From: Metamycoplasma spumans ATCC 19526
GTDB lineage: Bacteria > Bacillota_I > Bacilli_A > Mycoplasmatales > Metamycoplasmataceae
NCBI GenBank assembly: GCA_000620005.1
Contig: JHVF01000001.1
Span: 52,565-116,564, forward strand
Direction of reading: 5' to 3'
DNA: 64,000 nt
Position 1 is the stretch's first letter. Every line of letters begins with the position of its first letter. Position numbers and translations under genes: made by a program. Under the pieces are notes generated by a model that was given only the letters and a program-made list of their open reading frames with translations, did not search any database and was not told the origin of the DNA. This document shows, piece by piece, positions 49,240-61,393 of this stretch.

Positions 49240-49521
49240 ATATTCTCCTTTTATCCCCTTTTTATTTTTATTCTATTACTTTGTAAAACTAGTTATTTAT
49301 TTTTTATTGAAAATAATGAAAAATTACATAAAAAAACTAACTATTTATATTTTTTAGTGAAATTACAATTTTTGCCCTTGTTAAAATAATGCTTAATTTT
49401 TTATCAAATATTAATTATGTTTTTAAGTTTGTTTCATGAAAAGTTAAAAAATTATCAATAAATAAATGGTTAAAACTTTATTATTGATTTATGATAATTT
49501 ATATATTGAAAGGTCCTAATA

Positions 49522-50139
49522 ATGAATAAAGAAGAATTATTAAATTTTAAAGATTACTCAAATCAAATGATTGATATTATCCAAGCACAAGTGTATTTTG
49601 AAAATTTTGCAATATCAAAAAACGAAGTTTTAAATATTATTGAAAATAATAACTCAATTAAAGATAATATTGCCTTTAAAATTGCCAACAATTTAAAAGA
49701 AGCTTGGAAATTTTTATTTGAAACATATGATTTGCCATTAACTACTAATTATGTTTTGCAATTGCACAAAGTTTTAATGGACGGATTAGTTGATGGAAAT
49801 GGTTATTACCGTAGGCGCAATATTTATGTTTCAGGTAGTAGATACATACCTCCTTTATTAAATCCTTTCCAATATGATGAAATGATTCAAGGTGCAATTA
49901 AACAAAATGATATACTGTCTGCACCTGCTTTAATTGCCAGAGAGCAATTATTCAATGATGGGAATAAACGCACGGCAACTATGCTTATTCAAAAAGAGTT
50001 GCTAAAACAACATAAATTATTTAACTTAACTATTGATAATGGTAATGAATATAAAAGAGCATTATTAAGTTATTACGAAAATAAAGATAAAACATCTTTA
50101 GAACAATTTGTTAAAGAAAACACTATTTATCTTCTTTAA
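49522..50139 (+). CDS. Fic-domain protein with substituted catalytic histidine
   Basis: 205 residues. The Fic core motif reads EQLFNDGNKRTA (141-152): the phosphate-binding DGNKR part is intact, but the His two residues before Phe (H-x-F-x-D-G-N) is Gln142. Typical preceding elements are present (LHKVLMDGLVDGNGYYR, VSGSRYIPP). An EN dipeptide at 27-28 is placed like the inhibitory motif of Fic proteins. Active Fic enzymes transfer AMP or other groups to proteins; without His the usual chemistry is unlikely. Start preceded by GAAAGG. Confidence 0.8.
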   Translation: MNKEELLNFKDYSNQMIDIIQAQVYFENFAISKNEVLNIIENNNSIKDNIAFKIANNLKEAWKFLFETYDLPLTTNYVLQLHKVLMDGLVDGNGYYRRRNIYVSGSRYIPPLLNPFQYDEMIQGAIKQNDILSAPALIAREQLFNDGNKRTATMLIQKELLKQHKLFNLTIDNGNEYKRALLSYYENKDKTSLEQFVKENTIYLL

Positions 50140-50151
50140 AAACGCATAAGC

Positions 50152-50205
50152 AAACGGAAACAAAAACTCTACACACTATTGTAGAATCTTCGTTTTCGTT
50201 TAAAA
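50152..50205 (+). terminator. Nested hairpin after the Fic gene
   Basis: Outer AAACGGAAAC / GTTTTCGTTT and inner TCTACA / TGTAGA arms form one long hairpin followed by TTTAAAATTTT; likely terminator. Confidence 0.6.
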
Positions 50206-50259
50206 TTTTCTAAATGAATTAGTAACATCACTTATCTGTATTAGAAAATGAGGGCTAAA

Positions 50260-50688
50260 ATACTTTTGTTAAAATGGATTGGCAACATTGTTGGATAATA
50301 TATTTATAAAAGATGAATTTAATTTTAAAGTTTTTAACAAAAAATTTAAACATTTAAAAGGCCACAGCAAAATGAAAATTAATATTTTTTTATGACAAAT
50401 ATAGCAATACATCGAACTTTGAAAAATTTGGGAATATTGTTAAGAAATATTTTTAAACGAATAAATAAAATTAATTAAACGAAGCATTGGCAAAAACTTG
50501 TCTTAATTGCTTATGGTAGATCGCAATGTATTAAAGATATCAATAACAATAAAATAATAATTATTATTTTTGTCAAAGATAAAAAAGATATAAACCTAAT
50601 TTCAATAAAGAAGGTAATAAAGAATTATGAGTTTTCAGTAATTTTAAAAAATTCAAACTGATTAAATAAATATTTATTAGATACTTAA
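50260..50688 (+). pseudogene. Decayed coding region
   Basis: Between the Fic and gpmI genes two open stretches (UGA as Trp) remain without start codons or ribosome binding sites: one ~45 codons reading toward 50400 (with KVFNKKFKHLKGHSKM), and one of 69 codons at 50479-50688 (WQKLVLIAYGRSQCIKDI ... IIIIFVKDKKDINL). They are interrupted by stops and frame changes. Composition is protein-like, so this is probably a frameshifted gene. Its original function is not recognised. Confidence 0.35.
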
Positions 50689-50734
50689 AAAATAGTTTAT
50701 AATTTAATTTGCAAATAAACACAGAAAATTTTGC

Positions 50735-50761
50735 CAGGCCAATTATTGGCCTGTTTTTTTA
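50735..50761 (+). terminator. Terminator before gpmI
   Basis: CAGGCCAAT-T-ATTGGCCTG, a perfect palindrome that forms a 7-bp stem, followed by eight T's. It would end transcripts from the decayed region. Confidence 0.85.
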
Positions 50762-50853
50762 TCTTCTGATTTAACTGTGTTTTATAAAATTGATATAATT
50801 TTTTTATTGAATATATAAATTAAATTAAAAGTAATTATAGAAATGGAAATCAT

Positions 50854-52359
50854 ATGAATAAAAAAATAATACTAACAGTTATAGATGGACTTGGAATAAG
50901 AAAAGAAAGTCAAGGAAATGCTTATGCTCAAGCATTTCATCCAATTTTTGATTATTTATTTGCAATGTGTCCAAATAGTGTTTTACAAGCATCTGGAGAA
51001 TATGTGGGCTTGCCAAAAGGACAAATAGGTAATAGTGAAGTTGGTCATTTAAATATTGGCGCAGGAAGAATTGTTTATACAGGACTTTCACTAATAAATA
51101 AAACTATTGATGACAATGTTTTTGATCAAAATGAAGTTTTAAATAAAACTATGAACGATGTATTGGCTAAGAATACAACGTTACACTTAATTGGATTATT
51201 AAGTAATGGTGGAGTTCACTCGCTTGATAGACATTTGTTTGAAATATTAAAAATGGCACATAAAAAAGGTCTTAAAAAGGTTAGCGTTCATGCTTTTGGT
51301 GATGGGCGTGACGTTAAGCCTCAATCAATTAATGATTCATTAGATGAACTAGTTAAGCTAGTTAAAGAGTTTGGCTATACAATTTCAAGTATTGGTGGCA
51401 GATTTTATGGAATGGATCGTGACACTATGTTTGAAAGAAATATGCAATCATACGAAACTATTTTGGGCAAGTCAAAAAATACTTTTGAAGACATCAAAAA
51501 ATATGTTGAAGATCAATATGAAAAAGGCATTTTTGATGAATTTTTCATCCCTGCTCAAGCTAAAGATGGTTTATTTTTAGAAAATAATGATTCAGTTGTG
51601 TTCTTTAATTTTAGACCAGATAGAGCAAGACAATTAAGTCATTTATTAATTAACTCTGATTTATATCAATATCAACCTGCTGAAAGAAAGTCAATTGATC
51701 ACTTTGTTTCTATGATGAAATATGAGGGAATTAATTCGGAAATAGCATTTGAAGAAATGAAAGTTGTTAATCCGTTAGGAAAAGTTTTAGAAGTTAATGG
51801 TTTAACTCAATTAAGATTAGCAGAAACACAAAAATATGCTCACGTAACATTTTTCATGGATGGGGGAGTTGATATAGTTTATCAAAATGAAGAACGTGTG
51901 TTAGTAGATAGTTTAAAAGTCGATTCTTTTGCAGATTATCCTCAAATGTCTGCTGAACAAATTACAGATAAATTATTAGAACACATTAAAAATGTTGATT
52001 TTGTAATTATGAACTTTGCTAATCCCGATATGGTAGGCCATACTGGTAATTTAAAAGCTGCAACTAAAGCAATCGAAATACTAGACGAACAATTTGAAAG
52101 AATATTAAACTATGTTGCTGATAATAAAGATACTGTAACTTGATTTATAACTGCAGATCACGGTAATGCCGAAATTACTGAAGATGACAAGGGCAAGCCA
52201 GCAACTAAACACACAACCAGCCCAGTTATGTTTATTACAACAGATAAATCAATTTCATTAAAAGATGGTAAATTAGCAGACGTTGCCCCAACTATTCTTG
52301 ACTATTTAGGTATTGAAAAACCTGTTGAAATGACAGGGGAATCGTTATTAGTTAGATAG
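50854..52359 (+). CDS. gpmI: Cofactor-independent phosphoglycerate mutase
   Basis: 501 residues. VIDGLGI (metal-binding Asp11), [14 protein letters not shown] (catalytic Ser61), [17 protein letters not shown] and ADHGNAE are all present. Interconverts 3- and 2-phosphoglycerate in glycolysis, with Mn2+. Start preceded by GGAAAT. Own terminator downstream. Confidence 0.97.
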
Positions 52360-52400
52360 TTTTCGACTTAATAAAGATAATTGTTAAATAAATATATGCA

Positions 52401-52437
52401 AAAACCTAGACACGATTATGTGTTTAGATTTTTTTAT
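52401..52437 (+). terminator. Terminator after gpmI
   Basis: AAACCTAGACAC / GTGTTTAGATTT stem with G-T pairs and a seven-T run. Confidence 0.65.
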
Positions 52438-52462
52438 TAGTTTAAAAGGATAATATTAAGTA

Positions 52463-52490
52463 AAAAAAGCGCATCTCGAAAGAGATGCGT
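52463..52490 (-). terminator. Terminator of the dimethylargininase-like gene
   Basis: GCATCTC-GAAA-GAGATGC perfect hairpin with seven T's on the minus strand, 24 nt after the stop codon. Confidence 0.85.
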
Positions 52491-52513
52491 TAATAAGATT
52501 TTATGTTAAGATT

Positions 52514-53308
52514 CTAGAATCTTAATGATAGACAGCTCAATCCACCATCTAATTTTTTGTATTCAGAAGTATCACAAGTAATAACTCTATAAATTCCTAA
52601 ATCTTGTACAGCTTTTAAAACGTTTGGATATCCTTCTGGAACGATAACAGTTTCATTTACTCAAATACAGTTTGCTGCATATCCTTCTTCAGGTTTTACA
52701 ACGATTTGGTTAAAGTCTTTGAATGTTGGGTAGTTTAAAAATTCACCAGAAATTAATAAGTTATTGTGTTCTAGGTAGTTAACACCAGTTTTTAGGTGAA
52801 GCATTTCTGTCATAGGAACGGGAATACATTTTTTACCTACTTTTGCTAATATGTTGTGGAATTGACGAATACCTTCACGGTTTGTACGTTCTGACATACC
52901 TACATAGTATGTGTCTCCAACCATCATAACATCCCCACCATCTAAGGTTCCAGGTGATTGGATTTTAAAGATGTGGTCTTCATCAAAGAATTTTTCTAGA
53001 TATGGTAACATTTCTAGTTTTTCACCATTACGTGTTGATGCTCCAGGGTTTGATAGAATTGCAATTTCTCCAGTAACAATAACTGCAGTGTCTTCTACGA
53101 AACATGAGTCTGGAAAATCTTCGTTTCTTGGACATACTGTAACTTGTACTCCACAGCTTTTTAGAGCTTCAATATATTTATCGTGTTGTTCTAAAGCTAG
53201 TGAGTAAATTGGTTTTCCTAATTCAGGCGCTGATGTGATCCCATTTACCATCGAAGCGGCTGGACGTTTTACTATAACATTTTTGAATTTATCTTTCATT
53301 TGTAACAT
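52514..53308 (-). CDS. Dimethylarginine dimethylaminohydrolase-like (amidinotransferase fold) enzyme
   Basis: 264 residues, much shorter than arginine deiminase (~400) and close to DDAH. PDSCFVEDTAV, TLDGGDVM (Asp123, Asp126), HLKTGVNYL (His171) and the C-terminal GGLSCLSLRF (Cys259) form the guanidino-modifying active site. It would hydrolyse methylarginine or a related guanidine to citrulline plus amine; true substrate unknown. Start at 53308 is supported by AAGGAG 7 nt upstream. Single gene. Confidence 0.8.
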
Positions 53309-53459
53309 ATAATCTCCTTAATTCTTTTCGAGGTCATGCCTCTTACCCCTATTGTATTCTTAATTGAAAAAATGTTGATATTTTTGTTAAAAAAATAAGA
53401 AAATTGCAATAAATTTGTCTGCTTCTTACCTTATTATTGCACTTTTAAATAAATGCGTA

Positions 53460-53465
53460 TATAAT
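53460..53465 (+). promoter_or_regulatory. -10 box (leaderless start) before exonuclease-like gene
   Basis: TATAAT eight bases before the ATG at 53474, no ribosome binding site between. Confidence 0.5.
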
Positions 53466-53473
53466 TCTTTTAT

Positions 53474-54238
53474 ATGCAAGATAATCAAGTATTTATAGAT
53501 TTTGAAGCAATAACAAATCCGTTTGCTAAATTAGTTAATTTACCCAGTGGCACGCCTTATGCTTACACATTGGGTCTTTTGAATTCTAAAAATGAATTTG
53601 AAGTTAAAACTTTTATTATGGATTTTAATAAACACCAAACTCAAAACGGAATGTGATCTACTATTAAAAAATGTATAATAAAAGACATTAATAAAATTAA
53701 CCCTAAGTTAAATATTAAAGACATAGTATTTATTGGACATAATCCAGTATTAGAAAATAAATGCTTAAAAAGATTGTTTCCGGAAAATGAAGTTAGGGCA
53801 TTAATTTCAAAAACAACTGTTTCATTATCTAGATTAACTGCCAAATTTTTTTCAGAGCCATATTTTACAAAAATTAAAAAAGTTATAAGCGCCCTAAATG
53901 ATAAATACTTAAACAATGCTTTAGGAGAGAGAAATGGGGCTATAGCATCATTTGCAGGATATTGGCTATATACTAACTCTTTAAAGAACTTAAGGGCTAA
54001 CGATAAAAGAAAAAAATTCTTAATTAATTTAGATAAAAAAATATTATTAAAAGAATTAAATCGCTATTCAAAAGATGATGTTGTAAAGATGATCTATATA
54101 GTTGCTCATCCCGAGCAAACTGAGCAACTTTTGAAAGAGTTAAGTTATAAACAGGAATTATTAAAACAAATTAAAAATTTAAAACTAGATGACAAATTAA
54201 CCATTAAGGAATTAAAAGAAAAAATTTGAACTTTATAA
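53474..54238 (+). CDS. DEDD exonuclease-like / DUF2779-like protein
   Basis: 254 residues. The opening VFIDFEAI carries the D-x-E of exonuclease motif I, and DIVFIGHNPVLENKCLKRLF resembles motif II (HN...). A possible third motif is less clear. The N-terminal pattern (FIDFEAIT, GTPYAYTLGLL) recalls the C-terminal RNase H-like domain of DUF2779 proteins. Lys-rich C-terminal helices. The MATE gene begins 12 nt later, so they may share a transcript. The family is inferred by eye. Confidence 0.5.
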
Positions 54239-54250
54239 GTAAGGGGGTTT

Positions 54251-55936
54251 ATGCAAAAGAATAAACTTTTTAAAAATAAAAAAAATTTTATAAGGGGTTT
54301 ATTCCCTCAATCTAAAAATGATTGAAAGCTTTATTTCATTAAAACAATGCCAATTATTATTGGCGAAATTTTATTTTGTTTAAATGGATTCTTAGACAAC
54401 TTTATGGTCAGTCATTTAGAAGGTGGTATTGACGCCCTTACTTATGCAAATACATATACAGGAATTATGTATACGATATTTTTTGCAATCCAAGGAATAG
54501 CAGCTATGTTTGTGGGCCAGTATTATGGTAAAAAAGACTATGATAAGGTCAACCAGATAATGAATTTACGGATTTGGATGTATTTAATCATTGTTATCTT
54601 TTTTGCTATTCCGTGTTGAGCTGCTACAGGAAATATGATTGACTTAGTTGGTGGCTCTGAAATTAAAGGTTCAGTTAAATCTGATGCAATGAATTATTTA
54701 GTTTTAATTACTGTATCTTGAATAATTACATCATTTAACTTTAACACAAATATGCAACTTAATGAAACTGGGCATTCAAATTTAGCATTCGTTTCTGCAT
54801 CACTTACATTAGTGACGAATGCTTCAATTAATGCGCTTTGTTTATATGCTTTTAAAATGCCATCATATTATGCTGCCATCGGTTCAATCGTTGGAGCATG
54901 TGTCTGTTTATTAAGCGATCAATTGTTAACTTATTTTAAAGATAGGCCAATTTTTGTTAATTTATTTAAGTTGTTTTATATTACCAGACCAATCGCTAAG
55001 CAAATATTAATTAGAATACCTGCAATGTTAGTTACCATTGTTGGTATGATAACTATCCCACTTAGAATGATAATATGAAGTAGAGCTTTTCCAGATAGCA
55101 TGGCTCCAAATAGTTCGGGTATAGGATATTGATGAATGGGAATAAACGCTGTAACAATTTTAGGTTTGGTAGAAAGTTTATCTTCAATAGCTTCGGCTGT
55201 TACTAGTGTTTGTTCAAGTAATGTCTCTTACTTCGTTGCAACTAAATTAGGAGAAAATCAGTTTGAAGAAGCTAAAAAACATTCACAAGCTTTAAAGGGC
55301 TTTCACACATTGGCTGGTTCGATTATGTCAATAATTATGGTTGGCGTTGTATTTGGTATTGCATATTCTCCAGCAACTTCAAGAGGAGCTGCTGAGGGAG
55401 TTAAAAATACTTTATACGATAATCATAATCTAGAATACATTAAAGACATGTTGGCTAATGGAGAATTTAGCAATTATCCAAAAGACATAATTCAAGGTGC
55501 TATTCCTGAAATTGGACAAAACGGTCAATACGACAGTTTTGTTGCACATGCTATGCAATTAACTGCAGACGAATTTAAACGCACATTTCTATTTTGTTCA
55601 CTTACCTTTATAGCATTTAACCCAGTATGATGTTGATTTTACACAAGTGCCGCCTTGCCTAGAGCAGGTGGTAGAAACATGATAGCATCAATAACTATGT
55701 TAAGTGCACAGTGACTTTCATTTATTTGATTAATTATTTTAACCTTTGGTTTAGTTAACCCATTAAAAAACACTAATAATGCAATATCAATTGAGTTAGC
55801 TTACTTTTTATTCTATTCTATTGATTTGATTAGATGAGGTATTTTCGAAATTGTTGCATGAAAAACTAATTGAGCAAGAAACGTAACACTAGAATTAGAA
55901 AAATCAAACACTGCCAATAAACTAGCTCATAATTAA
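54251..55936 (+). CDS. MATE family efflux transporter
   Basis: 561 residues with about 12 membrane helices arranged as two similar halves; the N-terminal helix GFLDNFMVSHLEGG and following AFFAIQGIAAMFVGQYYGKKD-like loop are typical MATE sequence (G-QYYG-KD). A ~70-residue extra loop (~385-455, KDMLANGEF region) sits between helices in the second half. Exports drugs or cations with Na+ or H+. AGGGGG lies 4 nt before the start. Confidence 0.85.
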
Positions 55937-55968
55937 ATCTAGATTAGATAATTTTTAATCTTAAAATA

Positions 55969-55974
55969 TATAAT
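55969..55974 (+). promoter_or_regulatory. -10 box (leaderless start) before SGNH gene
   Basis: TATAAT seven bases before the ATG at 55982. Confidence 0.5.
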
Positions 55975-55981
55975 TTCTTGT

Positions 55982-58153
55982 ATGAATAATAAAGAATTTA
56001 AATATTTAGCAATTGGTGATTCAATTGCTCAAGGTTTTAATAGTAAAATTGGTTGCGGAGCTTGTGGACATAAATTAAAATCAGAGTACATAAAGGGTTT
56101 TAGTTATGGTGATTATTTAACTGAGTTTGTTCGTGATTATTGCATAAGTCAGAAAGATAAAGAATATTTAAAATTTTGAGAAAACTTTCAATATAAAAAC
56201 GATGCGCTATCAGTAATGAGAATCGCTGATTTTCACTCGCTTGTTAATAGCGCTTTTACGCAAGAAATTTCTAACATTGTTTTAATGAATAAAAATATTG
56301 AAAAAATGGCTAATGTTGAAATTCAAAAGCGTATTTGAAATTACGATAATTTAAAAACTGAAGAGCAAAATTTCGCAGATTATTCAAAAAAATTTCTTGA
56401 TGACATAAAAGAAAGCGATTTGATAACGATTTCAATTGGTGGTAATGAATTTCAAAGTTCAGTACCATTTTCGCTGTTTAGATCAATATTAAAAGAAAAT
56501 AATTATTTTAAACAATTAAAATTAAAAAAACAAATCTTCAATCAACTAGATGAGATAGCTAATTCAATCATTGAACAGTATAGATTGATGGTTAGAAAAA
56601 TTAAAGAGCTTAATGGAAAAGCTAAAATTTTACTAATTTCGTATATACCTCCATTTTTAACATTTTCATTAAGATATGAAGAAATACTTAAAAAAATAAA
56701 TCCAGTAATTTACAACGATTTATTTAAGAAATTTATATCAACTATTAACAAAATTAATAAAGTTGTAGCAGAACAAGAGTCATGTTACTGAATTAAAGCT
56801 TTTGATTTTAAATTTTGAAAGGATAATTCATCAAAACTTTGCGAAAATACAATAGATGTTCATCCTAGCGAACTTGGCTATCAAGAAATAGCTAGAAAGA
56901 CTTTTAAATTAATATTAGAACAAAAGTTAATATTTGATACTTTAGATGAAAAATACTATAAAAAAATTAAGAATTTTTCTATTAAAAATAATGTAAAAAT
57001 ATCAAATAGAAATAATCAACAACTTATCTTTCCGATACCTAACAATATAAACAAAATTGTATATATATTACGTTCATGATTAGATTCTAAAAATAATATT
57101 CAAAATCCTTACTTTGCTTTATTAAAACGGGAAGTTAAAAATATAGCATCAGAAGAACGTGATGAAGCTTTAATTATAAGTCGTGAAGAGTACACATCGC
57201 TTTCTTCATTGGCATTAGAAAGAGTTGTATTCATTTTAAAATACTTGCCTAAAGACTCCCAAATTGTTAAATTCATTAAAGAAAGTATTTTCAAAGATGA
57301 AAATATACTTGCTTTTTTAGCCAAGGTTTTATTAAGTGAAAGTATTATAAAAGTTATAGCTTCAATTGAAAGTATATTTAAAAGACATCCAAAACAAAAA
57401 CTATCAGCATTCTTTAATACTTTTTTTAAAGAAAATCAAGGTAATTTCTATAATTTATTTTTAGAATTATTAGATAAAAATCAAACTGCTTTAAAAATGC
57501 TTGATGAATTTATTAGATTTACGCTTGTTGATTTTGAAAATCATTTAACCCCAATTTTACCTGAAAAAACACTGACAAATTTAATTAAAATTATTTCCTA
57601 TGATTCAAAAATTACACTTAATATAAAAGAGTTATTATTTATGTTTCGATCATTTTTAGATAAAAGATATAAATATGCAAATTTTGATGCTTTTTTTATA
57701 TCTTTTATAAGAGAAAATGAGCTTTTATTGAAAAAAACACTTTTTGACATTATTAAGTTATTTATTTTAGAAAATGGCAAAAGTAAAGAAAACTTTGCAA
57801 ACATATTACTGTCATTTTTAAATATTCCAATCAATAATTTAAATCATAAAGAATGAAATAAATTAAATAAGATTATTGATTTAATACTCGAATTTATAGA
57901 AAGTCAAGGATCAACTGAACACATTGTTAATTTATTATACAATGCTACAATCAAAAGCAAGCTATTTGATTCTATAGATTTTAAACAACTAAAACCATTT
58001 AAATACTTCGCTATTATTGCAAAAAGATTTTCAAAAACAATTGGTTATAGATTGTTTAACAAATATAATTGAAAAATTATTAAAATCATTTTTAAACTTC
58101 TGAATTTAAAATTAACCAATAAAATGAGAAGAGCTTTTAAAATATTTAAATAA
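55982..58153 (+). CDS. SGNH/GDSL hydrolase with long helical C-terminal region
   Basis: 723 residues. SGNH blocks: LAIGDSIAQGF (Ser14), SIGGNEF (Gly/Asn block) and DVHPSELGY (Asp292, His294), giving a full Ser-Asp-His set. After ~residue 330 the protein continues for almost 400 residues of helix-rich, Lys/Phe/Ile-rich sequence with no known domain. No signal peptide. Likely an esterase/lipase with an accessory domain. A proline iminopeptidase gene follows 14 nt later. Confidence 0.8.
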
Positions 58154-58167
58154 GTAAAGGATAAACC

Positions 58168-59109
58168 ATGAAATTATATGAATCAATTAAACCTTATAAT
58201 GAAGGTCTTTTAAAAGTTAGCGAAATTCATCAGATTTATTATGAAGAATCAGGAAACCCAATGGGAGAGCCAATATTATTTGTGCATGGGGGTCCCGGAG
58301 GAGGAACATCTGAGTCAAATCGCCAATATTTTGATCCTAAACATTACCGTATTATTTTGTTTGATCAACGTGGATGTGGTAAAAGTATTCCAAGCGCCTC
58401 AATAATTGATAATACTACTCAAGATTTGGTAAATGATATTGAAAAGTTAAGAGAGTATTTAAAAATTGAAAAATGAATATTATTCGGAGGTTCTTGAGGT
58501 TCAACACTTAGCTTAGTTTATGCAATAAACCACCCTCACCGAGTTAAGGCAATGATATTAAGAGGAATTTTCTTGGGTAGAAAAGAAGATGATGATTGAT
58601 TGTATCAACAAGGCGCTTCATATTATTTTCCAGCTGAATATGACGAATATGTTTCAATTATTCCTGAAAACGAAAGAGCTGATTTAATTAAAGCTTATCA
58701 TAAATATTTAAATTCAGAAAATACTGAAATTGCCGAAAAAGCAGCATATCATTGAGCAAAATGAGAATTGGGATTAATTACATTAAATAAATTACCAATT
58801 TTAGAAGAAATTTTATCAGACAAAAAAGCTAACTTAGAATTGGCTAGATTAGAAAATCATTATTTTATTAACAATATATTCTTAGAAGAAAATTATATAT
58901 TGAATAATATTTCTAAGATTAGCAATATTAAAACTATTATTGTTCACGGTCAATATGATATGGATTGCCGTCCAATCGGAGCTTATTTATTGCATAAGAA
59001 TTTAAATAATTCAGTTTTAAGGCTAATAGAAGCTTCTGGTCATTCAAGTAAGGAACCTAATATTGCTGAGGCATTAGTTGACGCTACTGAAGAATTTAAA
59101 AATTTATAA
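58168..59109 (+). CDS. pip: Proline iminopeptidase
   Basis: 313 residues, usual length. HGGPGGG (oxyanion), FDQRGCGKS, GGSWGSTLSL (nucleophile Ser), and HGQYDMDCRP (Asp) with SGHS (His) near the end. Releases N-terminal proline from peptides in the cytosol, complementing PepA. Start preceded by AAAGGA. Confidence 0.93.
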
Positions 59110-59119
59110 TTAAGATATT

Positions 59120-59146
59120 AATCTCTTAGTATTAAGAGATTTTTAT
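59120..59146 (+). terminator. Terminator after pip
   Basis: AATCTCTTA / TAAGAGATT perfect stem with 4-nt loop and T's. Confidence 0.8.
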
Positions 59147-59228
59147 TTTCGCAAATAATTCGCAAATAAATAAGGTATTTAATTTATAACTATATAATAT
59201 TAATACTATAAATATGGAGGTCAATTAT

Positions 59229-61385
59229 ATGAGTAATTCTATTAAACATGTAGCTAATAAATTATCGCTTGCCGAAAAACAAGTTGAGGCAACTTTAAAT
59301 TTATTATCTGAAGGAGCAACAATTCCATTTATATCTCGTTATAGAAAAGCGGCTACTGGCGGCCTTGATGAAGACACGATTGCTAAGATTAATGAGTTTT
59401 ATGTATATGATGTTGAATTAGAAAAACGAAAAGAATACGTTTTAGAAATTTTGAAAGAAAAAGATTTATTAACTGATGATTTGAAAAATAAAATTTCATT
59501 AGCTGATACAAAGCAAGCAGTTGAAAACATTTATGAACCATTTAAAATTGGTAAAAAAACCAAAGCATCTGAGGCGATTGCTTTAGGTTTAAGTCCTTTA
59601 GCTGAAGCTATTATTGAAAATAAATCAGATAATTTTAATATGTACAGCGAATCCAAAAAATATTTAAGCGATAAATTAAAAACCGAAGAGGAAGTTTTAG
59701 AGCAAACAAAATTCATTATTGCACAAAATATTTCACAAGACATAAAAGTGCGCGAATATGTTAAAAATCAATTATTTCAATATGGAACAATCATAGCTAA
59801 ATTAAAAAAGAATGCAGAAGATGAAAAACAAGTATTTGCTCAATATTATGATTATCATGAGAAAGTTAATCGTATTCCTAATCATAGAGTTTTAGCTTTA
59901 AGTCGTGGAGAAGAGAAAAAAATATTGAGTTATGATATTGAATTTAATAAACAAAAAATAATTTATGACATTAATCAAATGTATTTCAAATCAAAACGAA
60001 CGGCAAAAATTATTCAGGAAAGTATTTTGGATGCACTAGAACGTTTAATTATTCCTTCAATTGAACGTGAAATTAAAAGTGATTTATTTACAAGAGCCGA
60101 AGAAGATGCTATTAAAGTTTTTGCTTCGAATTTAGAACAAATGCTTTTAGGTCCTGCTACTAAAAATAAAAAAGTTTTAGCAATTGACCCGGCCTATGTC
60201 AATGGATGTAAATTGGCAATGCTTGATGAAAATGGTAATTTTTTAGAAAAAGGTATCATGTTCCCTACCGTTAATGATAAAAATAAAATATCAGAAGCTA
60301 TTAATGTTTTATTATATTTTACAAATAAGTATCATGTTGATATTATCGTTATTGGAAATGGGACTGCTTCGAGAGAAACTGAAGCATTTGTATCTAAATT
60401 TATTCAGAAAAGAAAAGAACATGGCGGAAATGATATTAAATACGCAATTGTTAGCGAAGTGGGCGCATCAGTGTACTCTGCTTCAAAAATTGCGCAAGAG
60501 GAATTCCCCGATTTACATGTTGAATACCGTTCGGCAATCAATATTGGAAGAATATTTCAAGATCCACTAAATGAATTAATTAAAATTGACCCTAAATCAA
60601 TCGGTGTTGGACAATATCAACACGATGTTAATCAAAAAGAGTTAAGCCGTCAATTAGCTTATAAAATTGACAAAGTAGTTAACATGATTGGCGTTGATTT
60701 AAACTCAGCAACTAAAGTTATTTTGTCATATATTTCTGGTTTGTCAAATTCAATCGCAGAAAATATTATTAAGTATCGTAAAGAAAATGGCTCATTTAAA
60801 AATAGAAATGAACTTAAGAAAGTTAAGGGATTGGGGCCTAAGGCATATGAACAAGCCGTTGGTTTCTTAAGAATACATGATTCAAAGAACTTTTATGACA
60901 AGACTAATATTCACCCCGAAAGTTATAAATTAGCTGACGAAGTTGTTAAATACTTAAATATTGATTTAAATGATATAAATAAAGAAATATTAACTAATTT
61001 AAATAGAAAAGAATTATCAGAAAAATTAAATATCAATATATTTGATTTAGATATCATTATTGATTCATTAATTGCTCCGGAAAAAGATATTCGTGGCGAA
61101 AAAGGCGGTTATATAATTTCTGATAAAGTTTTAACAATAGATGACATAAAAGCTGGCCAAGAAATAACGGGACAAATTCAAAATGTTACCGATTTTGGAG
61201 CATTCGCTTTTATAGGGCTTAAACAAAACGTTTTAATTCATATTAAAAATATGAAGAAATTTGAAAATCAATTTATTAAACACCCACTTGAAGTTTTAAA
61301 TGTCGGTGATAATGTGTTGATTCAGATTCTTGAAGTTGATAAAGAAAGAGAACGTATTCAGGGAAAAATTATCTGAAATAAATAA
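59229..61385 (+). CDS. tex: Tex-family RNA-binding transcription accessory protein
   Basis: 718 residues. N-terminal TEX helix domain (TIPFISRYRKAATGGLDE), YqgF/RNase H-like domain (AIDPAYVNGCKLAMLDENG; most family members have DPG-x-R-T-G-CK), helix-hairpin-helix (KVKGLGPKAYEQAVGFLRI) and a C-terminal S1 domain (TGQIQNVTDFGAFAFIGL). Start set at 59229 because GGAGGT in the earlier ATG codon stretch is its ribosome binding site. The last Trp is TGA-encoded, then TAA at 61383. Confidence 0.92.
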
Positions 61386-61393
61386 CTAAAAAT

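Noticed and set aside
50140..50853. Replication origin
   Set aside because: No DnaA-box cluster or dnaA/dnaN neighbours; the region looks like decayed coding sequence.
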